Positions 60,701-62,970 of a stretch of 64,000 nucleotides of DNA are shown here, in pieces. The stretch's first letter is position 1; each line of letters starts with the position of its first letter. The position numbers were made by a program, and so were the translations under genes. Location: assembly GCA_021292105.1 (NCBI GenBank), contig CM037864.1, positions 45,429,109 to 45,493,108 of the forward strand, given 5' to 3'. This DNA is from Anadara kagoshimensis. Lineage: Eukaryota; Mollusca; Bivalvia; Arcoida; Arcidae. The notes beneath the pieces are model-generated. The model worked only from the letters and a program-made list of their open reading frames with translations. It did not search any database and was not told where the DNA came from.

Positions 60701-61534
60701 GTCCTAGCTTTCGGCTCTCACATTATATGCCCCCCCCCCTTTCTAAAATTCTGGATCCGCCTCTGCCTGTCTCTATGGAATGGCACATCTACATTATATC
60801 TGATGTCACATAGCTTCATGTTCTTTTCATTCTCAATTTTGATTTCACATGTGGCGGGTGTAGCTAGCTACACAGGAAGTGCTTGCCCTTCCGGAGCACC
60901 TGGCCTCACTTCCCCTGGTGAAGGTTCACATGATTTTACTTAATTGCTTTTGAGATTATGATTTGAAACTGAATCAGTATTATTGTGCTTTATTATATCT
61001 AGACAATAAATTAAATCAATAACTTATTCAGCAGGGTTAGCTATTAGCTTTGTCAAATTATTGTCATCTTCTTAAAACACTAGCCATTAAATTTTGCTTC
61101 TTGCAATTTTGGTGACAGGAAATATTTTAATTGGAGCAGGAATGAGTCTAAGGATTGATTTTAGAATCAGTATACAAACTGCAACAAAATTTGGGTTTGG
61201 AGGGTATTACTGCATGACCACAAAATATTTCAGATTAGAGTTCACCTTATATGGTAAATTAAGGCTATACCTTAGTTCTCTGTGTGGTTTATAAATTGGT
61301 CATTGTGTAATAGCCTAATCATAAATCTATGTCAAATAAAACTATGCCAAACATTTTCAGTTTTGATGTGGTTTATTTCACATACATGTACTTCTTATTT
61401 ATAAGAATTGAATGAAATAGCTGGTTTCATTGCAAATATTTCCAAAAAGTTTTAAAAACACAAAAAATTCTGACAAAATTTTTTTTTGTCAAATATTTCC
61501 ATACCTTATTTGCTAGTACTTCTGTAGCCGCCAT
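4184..61534 (-). CDS. Ankyrin-repeat protein gene, 23 coding exons, 3' end outside the window
   Basis: Minus-strand gene assembled from 23 exons, each open throughout and bounded by AG/GT splice sites: 755 codons from ATG at 61534 to 4184, with no stop reached, so the protein continues off the left edge. The clearest ankyrin units are exons 6-8 (TGDTLFHLYIDKP, MGDTALHLAVRK, MGQTPFDEA), exon 13 (DMKGETLLSHAVEANNLEIV), exon 15 (DGNTAILRAIEEG), exon 20 (NGYTALIRAV) and exon 22 (SNRYPLHYAYSLPEE). The others are diverged ankyrin-like helices. Residues 1-79 are helical, 80-160 hold a Trp/Cys/His-rich stretch followed by a basic linker, and repeats begin near 195. There is no signal peptide or membrane segment, so a cytoplasmic scaffold or sensor is likely (inference). 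Every intron is phase 0. The introns of 7.9, 14.3 and 10.9 kb could hide further phase-0 exons without breaking the frame. I do not recognise the orthologue. A different C-terminal domain may lie beyond the window. Confidence 0.85.
4533..4760. mobile_element. MITE, family with CACAATCATT ends, copy 1
   Basis: Left end GTTTCACAATCATTCCTAAA; right end GTTAAGGAATGAT as its inverted partner. The interior is AT-rich with AAGCTTGAAATTATCTTCAAA, shared with copy 2. Confidence 0.6.
4816..5048. mobile_element. MITE, CACAATCATT family, copy 2
   Basis: Left GGCCCCGGTTTAACAATCATT; right AAGAAATGATTGTGAAACCA is inverted to it. The interior aligns with copy 1 (AAGCTTGATATAATCTTTAAA). It abuts the start of the 101-bp array. 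Confidence 0.65.
5048..7512. repeat. ~101-bp tandem array, about 24 copies
   Basis: Unit blocks in order: AGTATAGATCAAATATCACT, ATGAGTCCACATTGACAGTT, GGCTATAAGATGGAATTTCA, GAGGGACTTTTGAATTCCCA, TTATCATGGC. Some units lack 6-7 bases after the TCACTTGTAAC block. It lies in the intron between exons 22 and 23. Small open frames within it are by-products of the repeat. Confidence 0.95.
7796..7998. mobile_element. Palindromic MITE (CCACTGTACCACGTGAT family), copy 1
   Basis: CACCATTGTACCACATGATA, then TTTAACATTTGTGCGGAACA; the right half carries the inverted AATGTTCCACATAAATATTAA. Decayed copy of the family best preserved at 42286-42490. Confidence 0.6.
8040..8300. repeat. Dispersed mollusc-type repeat fragment
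   Basis: Contains GGGCAATAACTCC, a block also present at 29680, and ends with CGGTCAAACGAACGAACTAA. Probably a transposon fragment; family not identified. Confidence 0.35.
8301..9920. other. Intron sequence, nothing firmly recognised
   Basis: AT-rich with poly-A stretches near 9349-9380. A 76-codon plus-strand open frame at 9703-9933 has no family signature and no splice context. Confidence 0.4.
9930..10335. repeat. Two-unit ~155-bp repeat with GGACAGACAGAC tail
   Basis: Two tandem units, anchored by GAAGATTATTCATGTGAAG at about 9988 and 10143, followed by GACGGACAGACAGACAGCC and a GCGGGGGGTATAAAAA end. The layout matches the array at 1-2085 (tandem units, then a GACGGAC tail), but the sequence is different. 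Confidence 0.6.
10826..10930. mobile_element. Fold-back repeat, TATCCATGTAG ends
   Basis: Inverted ends TTATCCATGTAGAATAGGGG and CCCTATCCTACATGGATA, with further pairing inward (GTCAGAGAC with GTCTCTGAC; GAACATTT with AAATATTC). A one-armed relative lies at 27040-27090. Confidence 0.6.
10931..12177. other. Intron sequence
   Basis: No exon accepted. A direct repeat of about 35 bp (CACAAACACAGTGACATGGACA) occurs twice at about 12083-12150, close to exon 22. Confidence 0.4.
12178..12291 (-). CDS. Exon 22: ankyrin unit
   Basis: 38 codons, phase 0, acceptor TTGTAG, donor GTGAGT. SNRYPLHYAYSLPEEISNKF then VRILLEKNPEDVERRMDK. P-L-H-Y-A is the ankyrin TPLHxA equivalent. Confidence 0.88.
13270..13338 (-). 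CDS. Exon 21 of the ankyrin-repeat gene
   Basis: 23 codons, phase 0, acceptor TTGACAG, donor GTTAGT. NASFKMRVKGLADYAKSRRE then YIQ. A short basic helix closing the preceding unit. Confidence 0.82.
13548..13649 (-). CDS. Exon 20: ankyrin unit
   Basis: 34 codons, phase 0, acceptor TTTTAG, donor GTAAGT. NGYTALIRAVVFQQEEVCIY then LCTTRPGLKSVADN. Good ankyrin start (G-Y-T-A-L-x-x-A-V). Confidence 0.88.
13750..16660. other. Intron sequence left of the nested transposon
   Basis: A patch at 14100-14420 repeats GTGGCCAGCTGGCCACC-type blocks several times and may be a decayed repeat. The rest is AT-rich with no exon, RNA or transposon ends that I can support. Confidence 0.4.
14937..14982. repeat. (CA)n(CT)n microsatellite
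   Basis: A run of CA dinucleotides passing directly into CT dinucleotides. Confidence 0.9.
17040..17274 (-). pseudogene. DDE transposase pseudogene, displaced C-terminal part
   Basis: Encodes EHVHKIELEYWKNDIAVDEE, then an acidic Glu/Asp/Ser/Thr tail ending in FTVTNQLGT and a stop. This is the usual C-terminal end of this transposase group (Trp...Cys-Val-x-His-Val-x-Lys-Ile-Glu). Removing 17278-21337 and one ACA copy joins K-W-K-K-C-V to E-H-V-H-K-I-E in frame. Confidence 0.85.
17278..21337. mobile_element. Inserted element with long inverted arms, 3-bp ACA duplication
   Basis: Ends TAGTCAGGGGGCAGATCT (left) and AGATCTGCCCCTGACTA (right). ACA flanks both sides (17275-17277 and 21338-21340), which is a 3-bp target duplication. 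Arms of about 730 bp (17278 to about 18005, and about 20605-21337) are inverted copies, and each is made of two tandem ~325-bp units carrying GCTAGGTATGTTTCCACC, ATATGGCTGCCAA and AAGATGGCCGCC. The 2.6-kb centre has no recognisable transposase. Three-base duplications occur in PIF/Harbinger- and CACTA-type elements, but neither family's ends match. Class unassigned. Confidence 0.85.
18006..20604. other. Central region of the inserted element, no recognised gene
   Basis: Holds a 135-codon plus-strand open frame (19029-19436) and a 75-codon minus frame (18857-19084), neither with a recognisable motif. Part of 19090-19210 matches the repeat at 46264-46612 (CTTCCCTGGTGGA, TTTTTACTTTGC, ACATGGATTGGTATGTTTG). 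It may be captured or nested repeat DNA. Confidence 0.45.
21338..22498 (-). pseudogene. DDE transposase pseudogene, N-terminal and catalytic part
   Basis: From MSEKKKDYIKLTGNQ. Helix-turn-helix region: SAMTGLSRRTLSRLKSLG. First catalytic Asp in YMDETYINSSHTVSKCW (about 21972), second in VLVVDNASYHNVQ (about 21700), Glu in LRLPPYHALNPIELIWADLK (about 21470). The second Asp and the Glu are about 81-82 residues apart, as in the DD82E ('Sailor') group of the IS630-Tc1-mariner superfamily, as I recall it. Not functional: an in-frame TAA at 22112-22114, a one-base frameshift near 21853 (GAAAAAGGGATTT), and two more near 21540 and 21505. The transposase would catalyse cut-and-paste at TA sites. The C-terminus is cut off at 21338 by an insertion and resumes at 17274. 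Confidence 0.88.
22935..22974. repeat. (TTTA)n microsatellite
   Basis: About ten TTTA repeats inside the DD82E-like transposon, upstream of its transposase. A poly-G run follows at about 23017. Confidence 0.9.
23190..23265 (-). repeat. tRNA-like SINE head or tRNA pseudogene
   Basis: On the minus strand: CCTTGGTTAAGTGGTAATGCC (A-box-like) and, about 45 bases on, GGGGGTTCGAGGTCC (B-box-like), over about 75 nt. The arms do not fold as a proper tRNA, so I do not call it a functional tRNA. It lies inside the DD82E-like element's right half. Confidence 0.5.
23700..24700. other. Intron sequence with (TA)n
   Basis: No exon accepted. A short (TA)n run lies near 24250. Confidence 0.4.
24703..24771. 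repeat. (TG)n(GA)n microsatellite
   Basis: TG repeats directly followed by a long GA run, ending AGCGATGAAC. Confidence 0.95.
24850..24975 (-). repeat. Possible tRNA-derived SINE fragment
   Basis: Minus strand ACTCAGTGGCCAAGTGGTTT followed by AAAGC resembles the tRNA-Ser/Leu A box. The B box is weak (TACGCGAACAAC). Ends with a short GA-rich tail. Confidence 0.3.
25989..26108. repeat. Three tandem ~40-bp units
   Basis: AGACCATCCTAGCTAACAGC, then GTAGACGGACGTTAGATTAC, repeated three times with substitutions. Confidence 0.85.
26272..26566 (-). mobile_element. tRNA-derived SINE with 13-bp target duplication
   Basis: GATGACCTTGAGA on both sides (26259-26271 and 26567-26579) marks the insertion. 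Minus-strand 5' end: GTGGCCTAGTGGTTAAGGCG (A box) and GTGGGTTCGATCCCTGG (B box), followed by a body with GTGTCCTTGAGCAAGACACT, a block shared by SINEs of many marine animals (from memory). The tail is short. Apparently full length, about 295 bp. Confidence 0.85.
27040..27095. repeat. One-armed relative of the 10826 fold-back repeat
   Basis: TTCAACCCCTCGGGTGAGAT followed by TTCCCTGTCCTACATG matches the right arm of 10826-10930. Confidence 0.5.
27505..27776. mobile_element. MITE, CACAATCATT family, copy 3
   Basis: Left CAGGTTTTATAATCATTTCT; right AAGAAAAGATTGTGAGACTGG is inverted to it. AT-rich interior resembles copies at 4533 and 4816 but is more diverged. Confidence 0.5.
27985..28071 (-). 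CDS. Exon 19 of the ankyrin-repeat gene
   Basis: 29 codons, phase 0, acceptor TTACAG, donor GTTAGT. NKGVQLFEAAAHGCKNKDIE then KHYGNFKDK. A-A-A-H-G-C-K is ankyrin-like. It is followed by the longest intron (14.3 kb). Confidence 0.83.
29024..29107 (-). CDS. Exon 18 of the ankyrin-repeat gene
   Basis: 28 codons, phase 0, acceptor TTTTTAG, donor GTAAAA. TSGKNLIEIVQEQDRSDLKK then WLNLQEEE. A diverged ankyrin unit with an acidic end. Confidence 0.82.
29175..29475. repeat. Palindromic ~18-20-bp array (GATATC and AATCGATT)
   Basis: About 15 short units alternate TTATTGATATCCATAAATCG-type blocks. Both the GATATC and AATCGATT/GAATTA parts read nearly the same on both strands, so the array can fold on itself in many registers. 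It lies 67 bases upstream of the exon 18 acceptor. Confidence 0.85.
29680..29885. repeat. Dispersed repeat ending in CCCCCTTTCTTTG...GGTGGGGA
   Basis: GGCAATAACTCCCAGG at left, then GACAGACAGATGGAAGGCAG and a small hairpin (CCCCCTTTCTTTGAAAGGTGGGG). Typical mollusc dispersed repeat; class not assigned. Confidence 0.45.
29893..30052. mobile_element. TA-MITE (CAGTAAAACC family), copy 1
   Basis: TATAGTAAAACTTGATTTAT at left and GGGGCATTATAACACAGTGT then TACTGTA at right. GTGTGGCGATAAAC in the right half matches the copy at 57150. Confidence 0.6.
30659..30807. mobile_element. Fold-back MITE, GAAATGACATC ends, copy 1
   Basis: Arms of about 60 bp pair almost fully (AAGAAATGAC with GTCATTTCTT; GATGCAAGTATGAATAACAA with TTGTTGTTCATACTTGCATC; ATGGCC central), around a 25-base loop. 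Confidence 0.85.
31083..31166 (-). CDS. Exon 17 of the ankyrin-repeat gene
   Basis: 28 codons, phase 0, acceptor TTTCAG, donor GTTTGT. YIIQNLQCLPQFVCHFYREN then DLLNIKDE. A 40-bp minisatellite lies about 150 bases upstream of its acceptor. Confidence 0.8.
31313..32895. repeat. 40-bp minisatellite, about 36-39 copies
   Basis: Unit: GTAAAACCTG TATATAAACA then CCTTATGGGACCCAGGTGCA, exactly 40 bp over the central 24 copies (about 31370-32340). Copies toward both edges are diverged and 41-44 bp long (AAAGACCACCCATGGGACC). Because 40 is not a multiple of 3, minus-strand frames cycle through three peptide forms; those open frames are not genes. Confidence 0.95.
32896..33020. repeat. Probable MITE remnant beside the 40-bp array
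   Basis: GTGGTCTTTATATAGAG at about 32995-33010 and GGTGGTCTTTATATATAG at about 32913 are inverted to the array's ACCTGTATAAAAAGACCACC form, as expected for the opposite end of a short inverted-repeat transposon. Confidence 0.45.
33433..33470. repeat. Perfect small palindrome
   Basis: TATGTGGCAATAAC, six-base spacer, GTTATTGCCACATA. A 14-base perfect stem within an intron; likely a transposon tip. Confidence 0.7.
33471..34470. other. Intron sequence
   Basis: A 35-60 bp direct repeat around CCCCCAAACTTATTTTTGAA (about 34015 and 34076). Otherwise nothing recognised. Confidence 0.4.
34471..34806. repeat. 58-bp direct repeats flanking MITE copy 2
   Basis: 34471-34528 and 34749-34806 are nearly identical (TTGAATGTCTAAATTTAGGT, then GACAAGATGCTAAAAATTTG). 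Too long for a target duplication. Confidence 0.85.
34536..34733. mobile_element. Palindromic MITE (CCACTGTACCACGTGAT family), copy 2
   Basis: Right half GTTGATCACGTAGCAAAGTG then GCAAACTCCATTCATGATCA. Left half GCAGAACTTTTATTTCCACT and GATGTTATTCCGAGAATTTG match the copies at 35661 and 42286. Flanked by 58-bp direct repeats. Confidence 0.65.
35275..35515. repeat. ~111-bp tandem duplication, about 2 copies
   Basis: TTACTGTTAAAATCAAATTG recurs at 35316 and 35427, with GGTATTTTAA and ATAGACCAATTA after each. Confidence 0.85.
35661..35830. mobile_element. Palindromic MITE (CCACTGTACCACGTGAT family), copy 3
   Basis: GCAGAACTTTTATTTCTATT, TGACGTTATTTCATGAATTC, GATTACGTAGCACAGTGGCA, then CCCATTCATGGTCATCATGA. 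Shorter than the other copies. Confidence 0.65.
36360..36540. repeat. Degenerate CCATACC/TTGGAC short repeat
   Basis: CATTTTGTACCAT and TTGGACTTTTTG blocks recur irregularly. The minus-strand open frames here follow from the repeat. Confidence 0.5.
37573..37597. repeat. (CT)n microsatellite
   Basis: About twelve CT repeats. Confidence 0.9.
37712..38049. mobile_element. TA-MITE (CAGTAAAACC family), copy 2, expanded
   Basis: TACAGTGAAACCTTGATTTA, then GGCATTATAAAAGGG at left; TAGGTTTTACTGTA at right. About 150 bp longer than the copy at 57150, so it has probably taken up other sequence. Confidence 0.5.
38930..39420. repeat. ~151-bp tandem repeat, three copies
   Basis: Anchors AAGCTTCTAGG at about 38973, 39124 and 39275. 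Each unit holds AAAGGTTTTACTATTT, GTCACTGTGACCTTGA-type and CTTGACAGGTCTTCATGTAC blocks. Confidence 0.9.
39445..39791. mobile_element. MITE with 33-bp inverted ends
   Basis: AGGCCTAAAAAAAATATGTG then TGTTTCCGCTAAC at left, with its exact inverse at right (GTTAGCGGAAACACACATAT then TTTTTTTTAGGCCT). About 345 bp, placed directly after the 151-bp repeat. A 72-codon open frame inside has no known motif. Confidence 0.88.
40680..40735. repeat. Poly-C then poly-T tract
   Basis: A run of about 20 C followed by AATTATTA and T runs. Confidence 0.9.
40770..41010. repeat. Degenerate tandem repeat, three units of 70-115 bp
   Basis: GCTCTATGAG/GCTCCATGAG, TAAAGT, GAAGTTAA and TTTCC blocks recur in order three times. 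Confidence 0.55.
41433..41606 (+). pseudogene. LINE (non-LTR retrotransposon) 3' end, 5'-truncated
   Basis: 57 codons and a stop encode the typical C-terminal end of a LINE reverse-transcriptase protein: GKRKRGRPRETWQRTTEKER, NDMGWPSWRTAENEA, then RTKWRDLCLALCS (compare the family pattern GKRxRGRPxxTWRR...W...A..R..WR.lv.aLC). Only this tail is present and everything upstream is missing, the usual result of incomplete target-primed reverse transcription. No intact poly-A or target duplication was identified. The subfamily cannot be settled from 57 residues. Confidence 0.8.
42047..42115 (-). CDS. Exon 16: ankyrin-like unit
   Basis: 23 codons, phase 0, acceptor TATAG, donor GTGAGT. VGLSPRELAVALHNDAIVKV then IDN. 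S-P-R-E-L-A-V-A matches an ankyrin first helix. The next exon is 10.9 kb away. Confidence 0.85.
42286..42490. mobile_element. Palindromic MITE (CCACTGTACCACGTGAT family), copy 4, best preserved
   Basis: Left TTGCCACTGTACCACGTGAT, then CCTTTAACATTTATGCG. Right AACGTTCCACACAAACGTTA, then GATCATGTGGTACAGTAGCG. Central GACGTTTTCCTGCGAAAAGG and GACGTC-type halves also pair. Lies in the intron between exons 15 and 16. Confidence 0.85.
42610..42775 (-). mobile_element. tRNA-derived SINE (GTAACAGGAAAGG family), copy 1
   Basis: Minus strand: GGGGAGCTCAGATGGTAGAT (A box) and CCTGTGCTCAATCCCTGG (B box), followed by a body ending CTTCCTGTTACAG. About 20 bases separate it from the exon 15 donor. Confidence 0.65.
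42797..42904 (-). CDS. Exon 15: ankyrin unit
   Basis: 36 codons, phase 0, acceptor TTTAG, donor GTAAGT. DGNTAILRAIEEGCSPKLIH then WLIKVTDGRAVFDRNA. A SINE sits only about 30 bases beyond its donor. Confidence 0.9.
44514..44666. mobile_element. Fold-back MITE, GAAATGACATC ends, copy 2
   Basis: A 38-base perfect stem: GAAATGACATCTCTGCTCAT, then GGTATTTCTAGAGGTAAT, inverted at 44629-44666. The centre also pairs imperfectly (TGGTGC with GCATCA). The tip matches the copy at 30659. Confidence 0.9.
46264..46612. repeat. Three tandem ~110-117-bp units
   Basis: CCTCACTTCCCTGGTGGAAG starts at 46264 (variant), 46381 and 46491. Each continues with CAGTTTCAAAGTTTTTACTT and GACATGGATTAGTATGT. Single relatives lie at 19093-19210 and 60885-60990. 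Confidence 0.88.
46801..46914 (-). CDS. Exon 14 of the ankyrin-repeat gene
   Basis: 38 codons, phase 0, acceptor TTTCAG, donor GTAAGT. SDVTVPLFHKALQPHIDQEI then AKHLHTKMDISEHSEKDC. The P-L-F-H-K-A-L run fits a diverged ankyrin first helix. Confidence 0.85.
47535..47654 (-). CDS. Exon 13: ankyrin unit
   Basis: 40 codons, phase 0, acceptor TTTTAG, donor GTAAGT. DMKGETLLSHAVEANNLEIV then NLLLAHDAKINH is a clear ankyrin unit, extended by a charged tail (RVREEET). Confidence 0.9.
47725..47860 (-). mobile_element. tRNA-derived SINE, copy 2
   Basis: Minus strand: GGTCCAGGGTTCAAGTCCCA (B box), preceded by TTGGTATTTCAGTCAGTAAA (decayed A box). The next copy follows directly. Confidence 0.6.
47875..48040 (-). 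mobile_element. tRNA-derived SINE, copy 3
   Basis: Minus strand: TAGTAGCTCAGTTGATAGAG (A box, very tRNA-like), B box AGGTTTAAGCTC, body ending CCTTTCCTGTTACAG. Confidence 0.7.
48226..48318 (-). CDS. Exon 12 of the ankyrin-repeat gene
   Basis: 31 codons, phase 0, acceptor CAACAG, donor GTAAGA. QLIHAVLCEDVQTTRRILQT then QRGFTINVRFR. The second half of an ankyrin-like pair, the same length as exons 9 and 10. Confidence 0.83.
48682..48791. repeat. 27-bp minisatellite, four copies
   Basis: AAATAAATCTAAGGTCTGCA then GTCTGAA, repeated four times. Because 27 is a multiple of 3, the minus strand reads a 9-residue repeat (ADLRFIFRT). It lies inside the intron between exons 11 and 12, so it is not part of the protein. 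Confidence 0.92.
48869..48967 (-). CDS. Exon 11: ankyrin-like unit
   Basis: 33 codons, phase 0, acceptor TTACAG, donor GTATGT. EGKTVLELAASLAENSKSAS begins like an ankyrin unit (G-K-T-x-L-x-L-A) and continues SCLRILQQYEKTS. Confidence 0.85.
49870..49962 (-). CDS. Exon 10 of the ankyrin-repeat gene (resembles exon 9)
   Basis: 31 codons, phase 0, acceptor TTGTCAG, donor GTAATG. LGVVGAVYRQKSHALGRILT then YSWCSFDSIVK, homologous in pattern to exon 9 with a one-residue offset at the WC motif. Confidence 0.82.
50100..52780. other. Intron between exons 9 and 10, left part
   Basis: A T/G-rich tract repeating GATCAGCATGNTGTTTG-like and ATGTTGATT blocks (50250-50480) gives a 91-codon minus open frame that I do not accept as coding. 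Otherwise AT-rich, no further exon seen. Confidence 0.4.
52786..52878 (-). CDS. Exon 9 of the ankyrin-repeat gene (resembles exon 10)
   Basis: 31 codons, phase 0, acceptor TATTAG, donor GTACCC (weaker than the others). PGLVAAIYKGDTHTVAKYTY then NWCHTGAVTNK. It shares its length and the pattern G-V/L-V-x-A-V/I-Y...YxWC with exon 10, suggesting exon duplication. The flanking introns are 2.7 and 2.8 kb. Confidence 0.75.
52958..53180. mobile_element. Palindromic MITE (CCACTGTACCACGTGAT family), copy 5
   Basis: TGAATGGGGTTCACCAGCAT at left; TTAATCACATGGTACAATGC then GAGCCCCATTCA at right, so the outermost TGAATGGGG/CCCCATTCA ends are visible in this copy. Confidence 0.7.
53280..53530. other. GC-rich island in an AT-rich intron
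   Basis: CCGGCCATGCC, GGCCGCCATCACGGTACC and GCCGGCGATCCG contrast with the surroundings. The 75-codon plus frame has no motif. Possibly a foreign repeat or internal promoter; undecided. Confidence 0.35.
53531..55530. other. Intron sequence between exons 8 and 9
   Basis: AT-rich. Contains a G-rich tract at 55220-55275 (runs of GGGAGGGGGG). No exon seen. Confidence 0.45.
55534..55596 (-). CDS. Exon 8: short ankyrin unit
   Basis: 21 codons, phase 0, acceptor TTTTAG, donor GTAAAT. MGQTPFDEAEGGIKSLLEYF is a shortened ankyrin start and first helix, completed by exon 9. Confidence 0.85.
55946..56044 (-). CDS. Exon 7: ankyrin unit
   Basis: 33 codons, phase 0, acceptor TTTCAG, donor GTAGGT. MGDTALHLAVRKQLPETVQA followed by LIQCGADLTSRNL is the best ankyrin match in the gene: exactly one 33-residue repeat per exon. 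Confidence 0.92.
56436..56775. mobile_element. Possible decayed inverted-repeat element
   Basis: ATTGTCACCCCGAGAAATTT at left and GAAATCCGAGGGTGACATTA at right are inverted, with extra TGTCACCC copies near each end. Middle has CGTAATGTCAACCG. Ends uncertain. Confidence 0.4.
56860..56955 (-). CDS. Exon 6: ankyrin unit
   Basis: 32 codons, phase 0, acceptor TTGTAG, donor GTAAGT. TGDTLFHLYIDKPKVYMYLF is a canonical ankyrin start (GDTxLH). The unit closes with ANAGIPVNIQNN (consensus G-A-D-V-N-x-x-N). Confidence 0.9.
57150..57332. mobile_element. TA-MITE (CAGTAAAACC family), copy 3, best preserved
   Basis: CAGTAAAACCTCG at left and CGAGGTTTTACTG at right, both bordered by TA, as in Tc1/mariner-type elements. 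Further pairing: CGATTTATTGCC with GGCGATAAGCG. About 180 bp. Confidence 0.85.
57440..57595 (-). mobile_element. tRNA-derived SINE, copy 4
   Basis: Minus strand: GGTAGCTCAGTCAGTAGAGC (A box, near-perfect) and CATGTTTGAGTCCCAG (B box), then body ending TTCCTGTTATAG. Confidence 0.75.
57596..57760 (-). mobile_element. tRNA-derived SINE, copy 5
   Basis: Minus strand: TAGCTGGCTAAGTTGTTGGA (A box, decayed) and GGTTCCGGAATCAAGTCC (B box). Abuts copy 4 in the same orientation. Confidence 0.65.
57971..58072 (-). CDS. Exon 5 of the ankyrin-repeat gene
   Basis: 34 codons, phase 0, acceptor TTTAG, donor GTAAG. Encodes PPQVNGDMKKKTFADEAREC and then IQKYQPDGKIYVSK, which leads directly into the first canonical ankyrin unit in exon 6. 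Confidence 0.85.
58635..58877 (-). CDS. Exon 4: Trp/Cys/His-rich segment and basic linker
   Basis: 81 codons, the longest exon, phase 0, acceptor TTTAG, donor GTTAGT. It opens with WIDQHCDQWCYYDHGSDRCP, which has Cys, His and aromatic residues close together. Next comes a Lys-rich helix (NAEKKNLYRLKNLMDLIKQG) and a Pro/Lys/Arg tail (HVPRPPRTPKYHSKRQKLEK). The tail could be a flexible linker or basic nuclear-localisation-like patch (inference). It is not an ankyrin unit. Confidence 0.85.
58900..59360. other. Intron between exons 3 and 4
   Basis: Contains an AACAAGAGGCCCATGGACAT-type start and CATCACCTGAATG blocks of the sort seen in mollusc dispersed repeats. No clear ends. Confidence 0.3.
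59366..59476 (-). CDS. Exon 3 of the ankyrin-repeat gene
   Basis: 37 codons, phase 0, acceptor TTTCAG, donor GTAATG. GRDPVNLAIDYREENIAAYL is ankyrin-like (G-x-x-P-x-x-L-A-x-x-x-x-x-x-x-I). The exon ends in VEKGFSTDYLYQ. Confidence 0.85.
60307..60402 (-). CDS. Exon 2 of the ankyrin-repeat gene
   Basis: 32 codons, phase 0 at both ends, acceptor TTGTAG, donor GTAAGT. The segment LRLSIENGDFKHIEDLLSDI has the A/S-x-x-G-D/N pattern of an ankyrin helix pair (compare A..G.....LL). Confidence 0.85.
60497..60767. mobile_element. hAT-like MITE with CAGTGGC ends
   Basis: Left CAGTGGCAGATTCAGCGGGG; right AATTCTGGATCCGCCTCTG. GGGGGCGTACGCCCCC follows the left end. The CAGTGGCGGATCC tip is common to hAT-type short elements. 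No clean 8-bp duplication was found. Confidence 0.65.
60870..60995. repeat. Single relative of the 46264 repeat
   Basis: CCTTCCGGAGCACCTGGCCT, then CACTTCCCCTGGTGAAGGTT, matching the start of 46245-46300 (TTCTGGAGCACCGGCCTCAC). Confidence 0.6.
61505..61534 (-). CDS. Exon 1 (start codon) of the ankyrin-repeat gene
   Basis: Encodes MAATEVLANK and ends at AAG before a GTAT donor. The start context is ACA-ATG-G (A at -3, G at +4), a good match to the Kozak rule. ATAACAG about 15 bases upstream can act as acceptor from a leader exon. Only 10 codons are coding. The frame runs directly into exon 2. Confidence 0.8.
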
Positions 61535-62484
61535 TGTCCCCACATATAACTGTTATAAAGTCTGTAACTGGTTACTTCATTGAGGTATACATGTACGGAA
61601 TTCCACAACCTGTCTATTATATAAAAATACAAATAACTTTAATGGTATACTGCAAATATATTATAATAAACTTGGAACAATACAAATATATTATGAATAT
61701 ATATTATTATAGAAAAAGCAAAACAAATACAACCTTTGAAATGTCTTTCAGTTTAGACAAACATAATGTTTGAATGTATATGTATCAAAGGCACTTTTAA
61801 CTGTTTAACTGCTCAGATTTAATGGTGAGGGGTAAAACCATTAGACAACATTAAAATAATGCTAACAAGCTAAACAATTCGATAAAAATGTATCCGTTTT
61901 TGACGGTTTTGTATCATAAAACGGATAAACGGACGGATAAAATGAAAAGGTCAAATTAGACAGATTTTTCCTGTTTTGGCTGGGTTTTTTTTAATTAAAA
62001 GTACTAAAAATCCAGACTTTTTGTATGAAAATTGTACCAAATTTAAATTAAACACTCAATAATAAATAATGGCAAACTTGCACACTAAAAATGTACCAAT
62101 CTGGACAAATAAATTTGATTAGCCTTAAATAATATATCTAGGGATGCCACTAAATGTGAGGCCAGACAGTCAAGTTTGACGATAAAATAGTTTTTTACAG
62201 CAAAAAAGAAATTGATGAAAATATATTACCCAAATCAAAGAAAAATAATTAAGGTTGGCTAAATGCCCATTTAATATGAAATAGATGAAACAAGTTTGCA
62301 TACATTCTATGTACAGCCAGTTTACAATGCACAATAAATACAATTTCATTATGGTTTTGAATTTAATTTGACTGCTATGATCAATTATTGTAATATTGTA
62401 TCAATGCAATAAAGTATTGAATTACTGAACTGTAAAGATTCAGTGTCATTACAGACAGATATATACATACTACACATATAATGT

Positions 62485-62655
62485 AACAAAAGGTAAAAAT
62501 GCAATTGACAAACATCAAACTGAGGCTTAAACCTGGAACCTTCCTAATACAAGCACCTTGTGCTCCAAATTGATCAGGCTAATCTTCTACCTGTCTAATC
62601 TGGGTCTACCACACATGCACAGGCATCTCTCAATCGAATTCAACTCCAACACCAA
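62485..62655 (-). mobile_element. tRNA-derived SINE, copy 6, decayed
   Basis: Minus strand: AGGTTCCAGGTTTAAGCCTC (B box). The A box is poorly kept. TGTAACAAAAGG at left corresponds to the family's tail end. Confidence 0.5.
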
Positions 62656-62970
62656 AGTTTGAAATCCAGTTGTATAGATTTAGCTACCGGAGTTTACTTA
62701 CCAACTTAGTTATGTTGATTAGGTTTGTAAGATTTAAATCAAATCCATAATATATAAAAGTCACACCTGTCATTATCTTACCTTTTTACAGGTATTGTAC
62801 ATAACACACCATTAAGGTAAAATCCACCTTATATTTTAGTTAGATAAGCCATGTTTTTGTCAGTTAGTTATACCTATACTAGTAATACAATTATGTTACA
62901 AGTACCCCGGTACAAAAAGTTGTCATTCAGACCCACACACATGGTAGATATATACCTAATTAACACTTAC

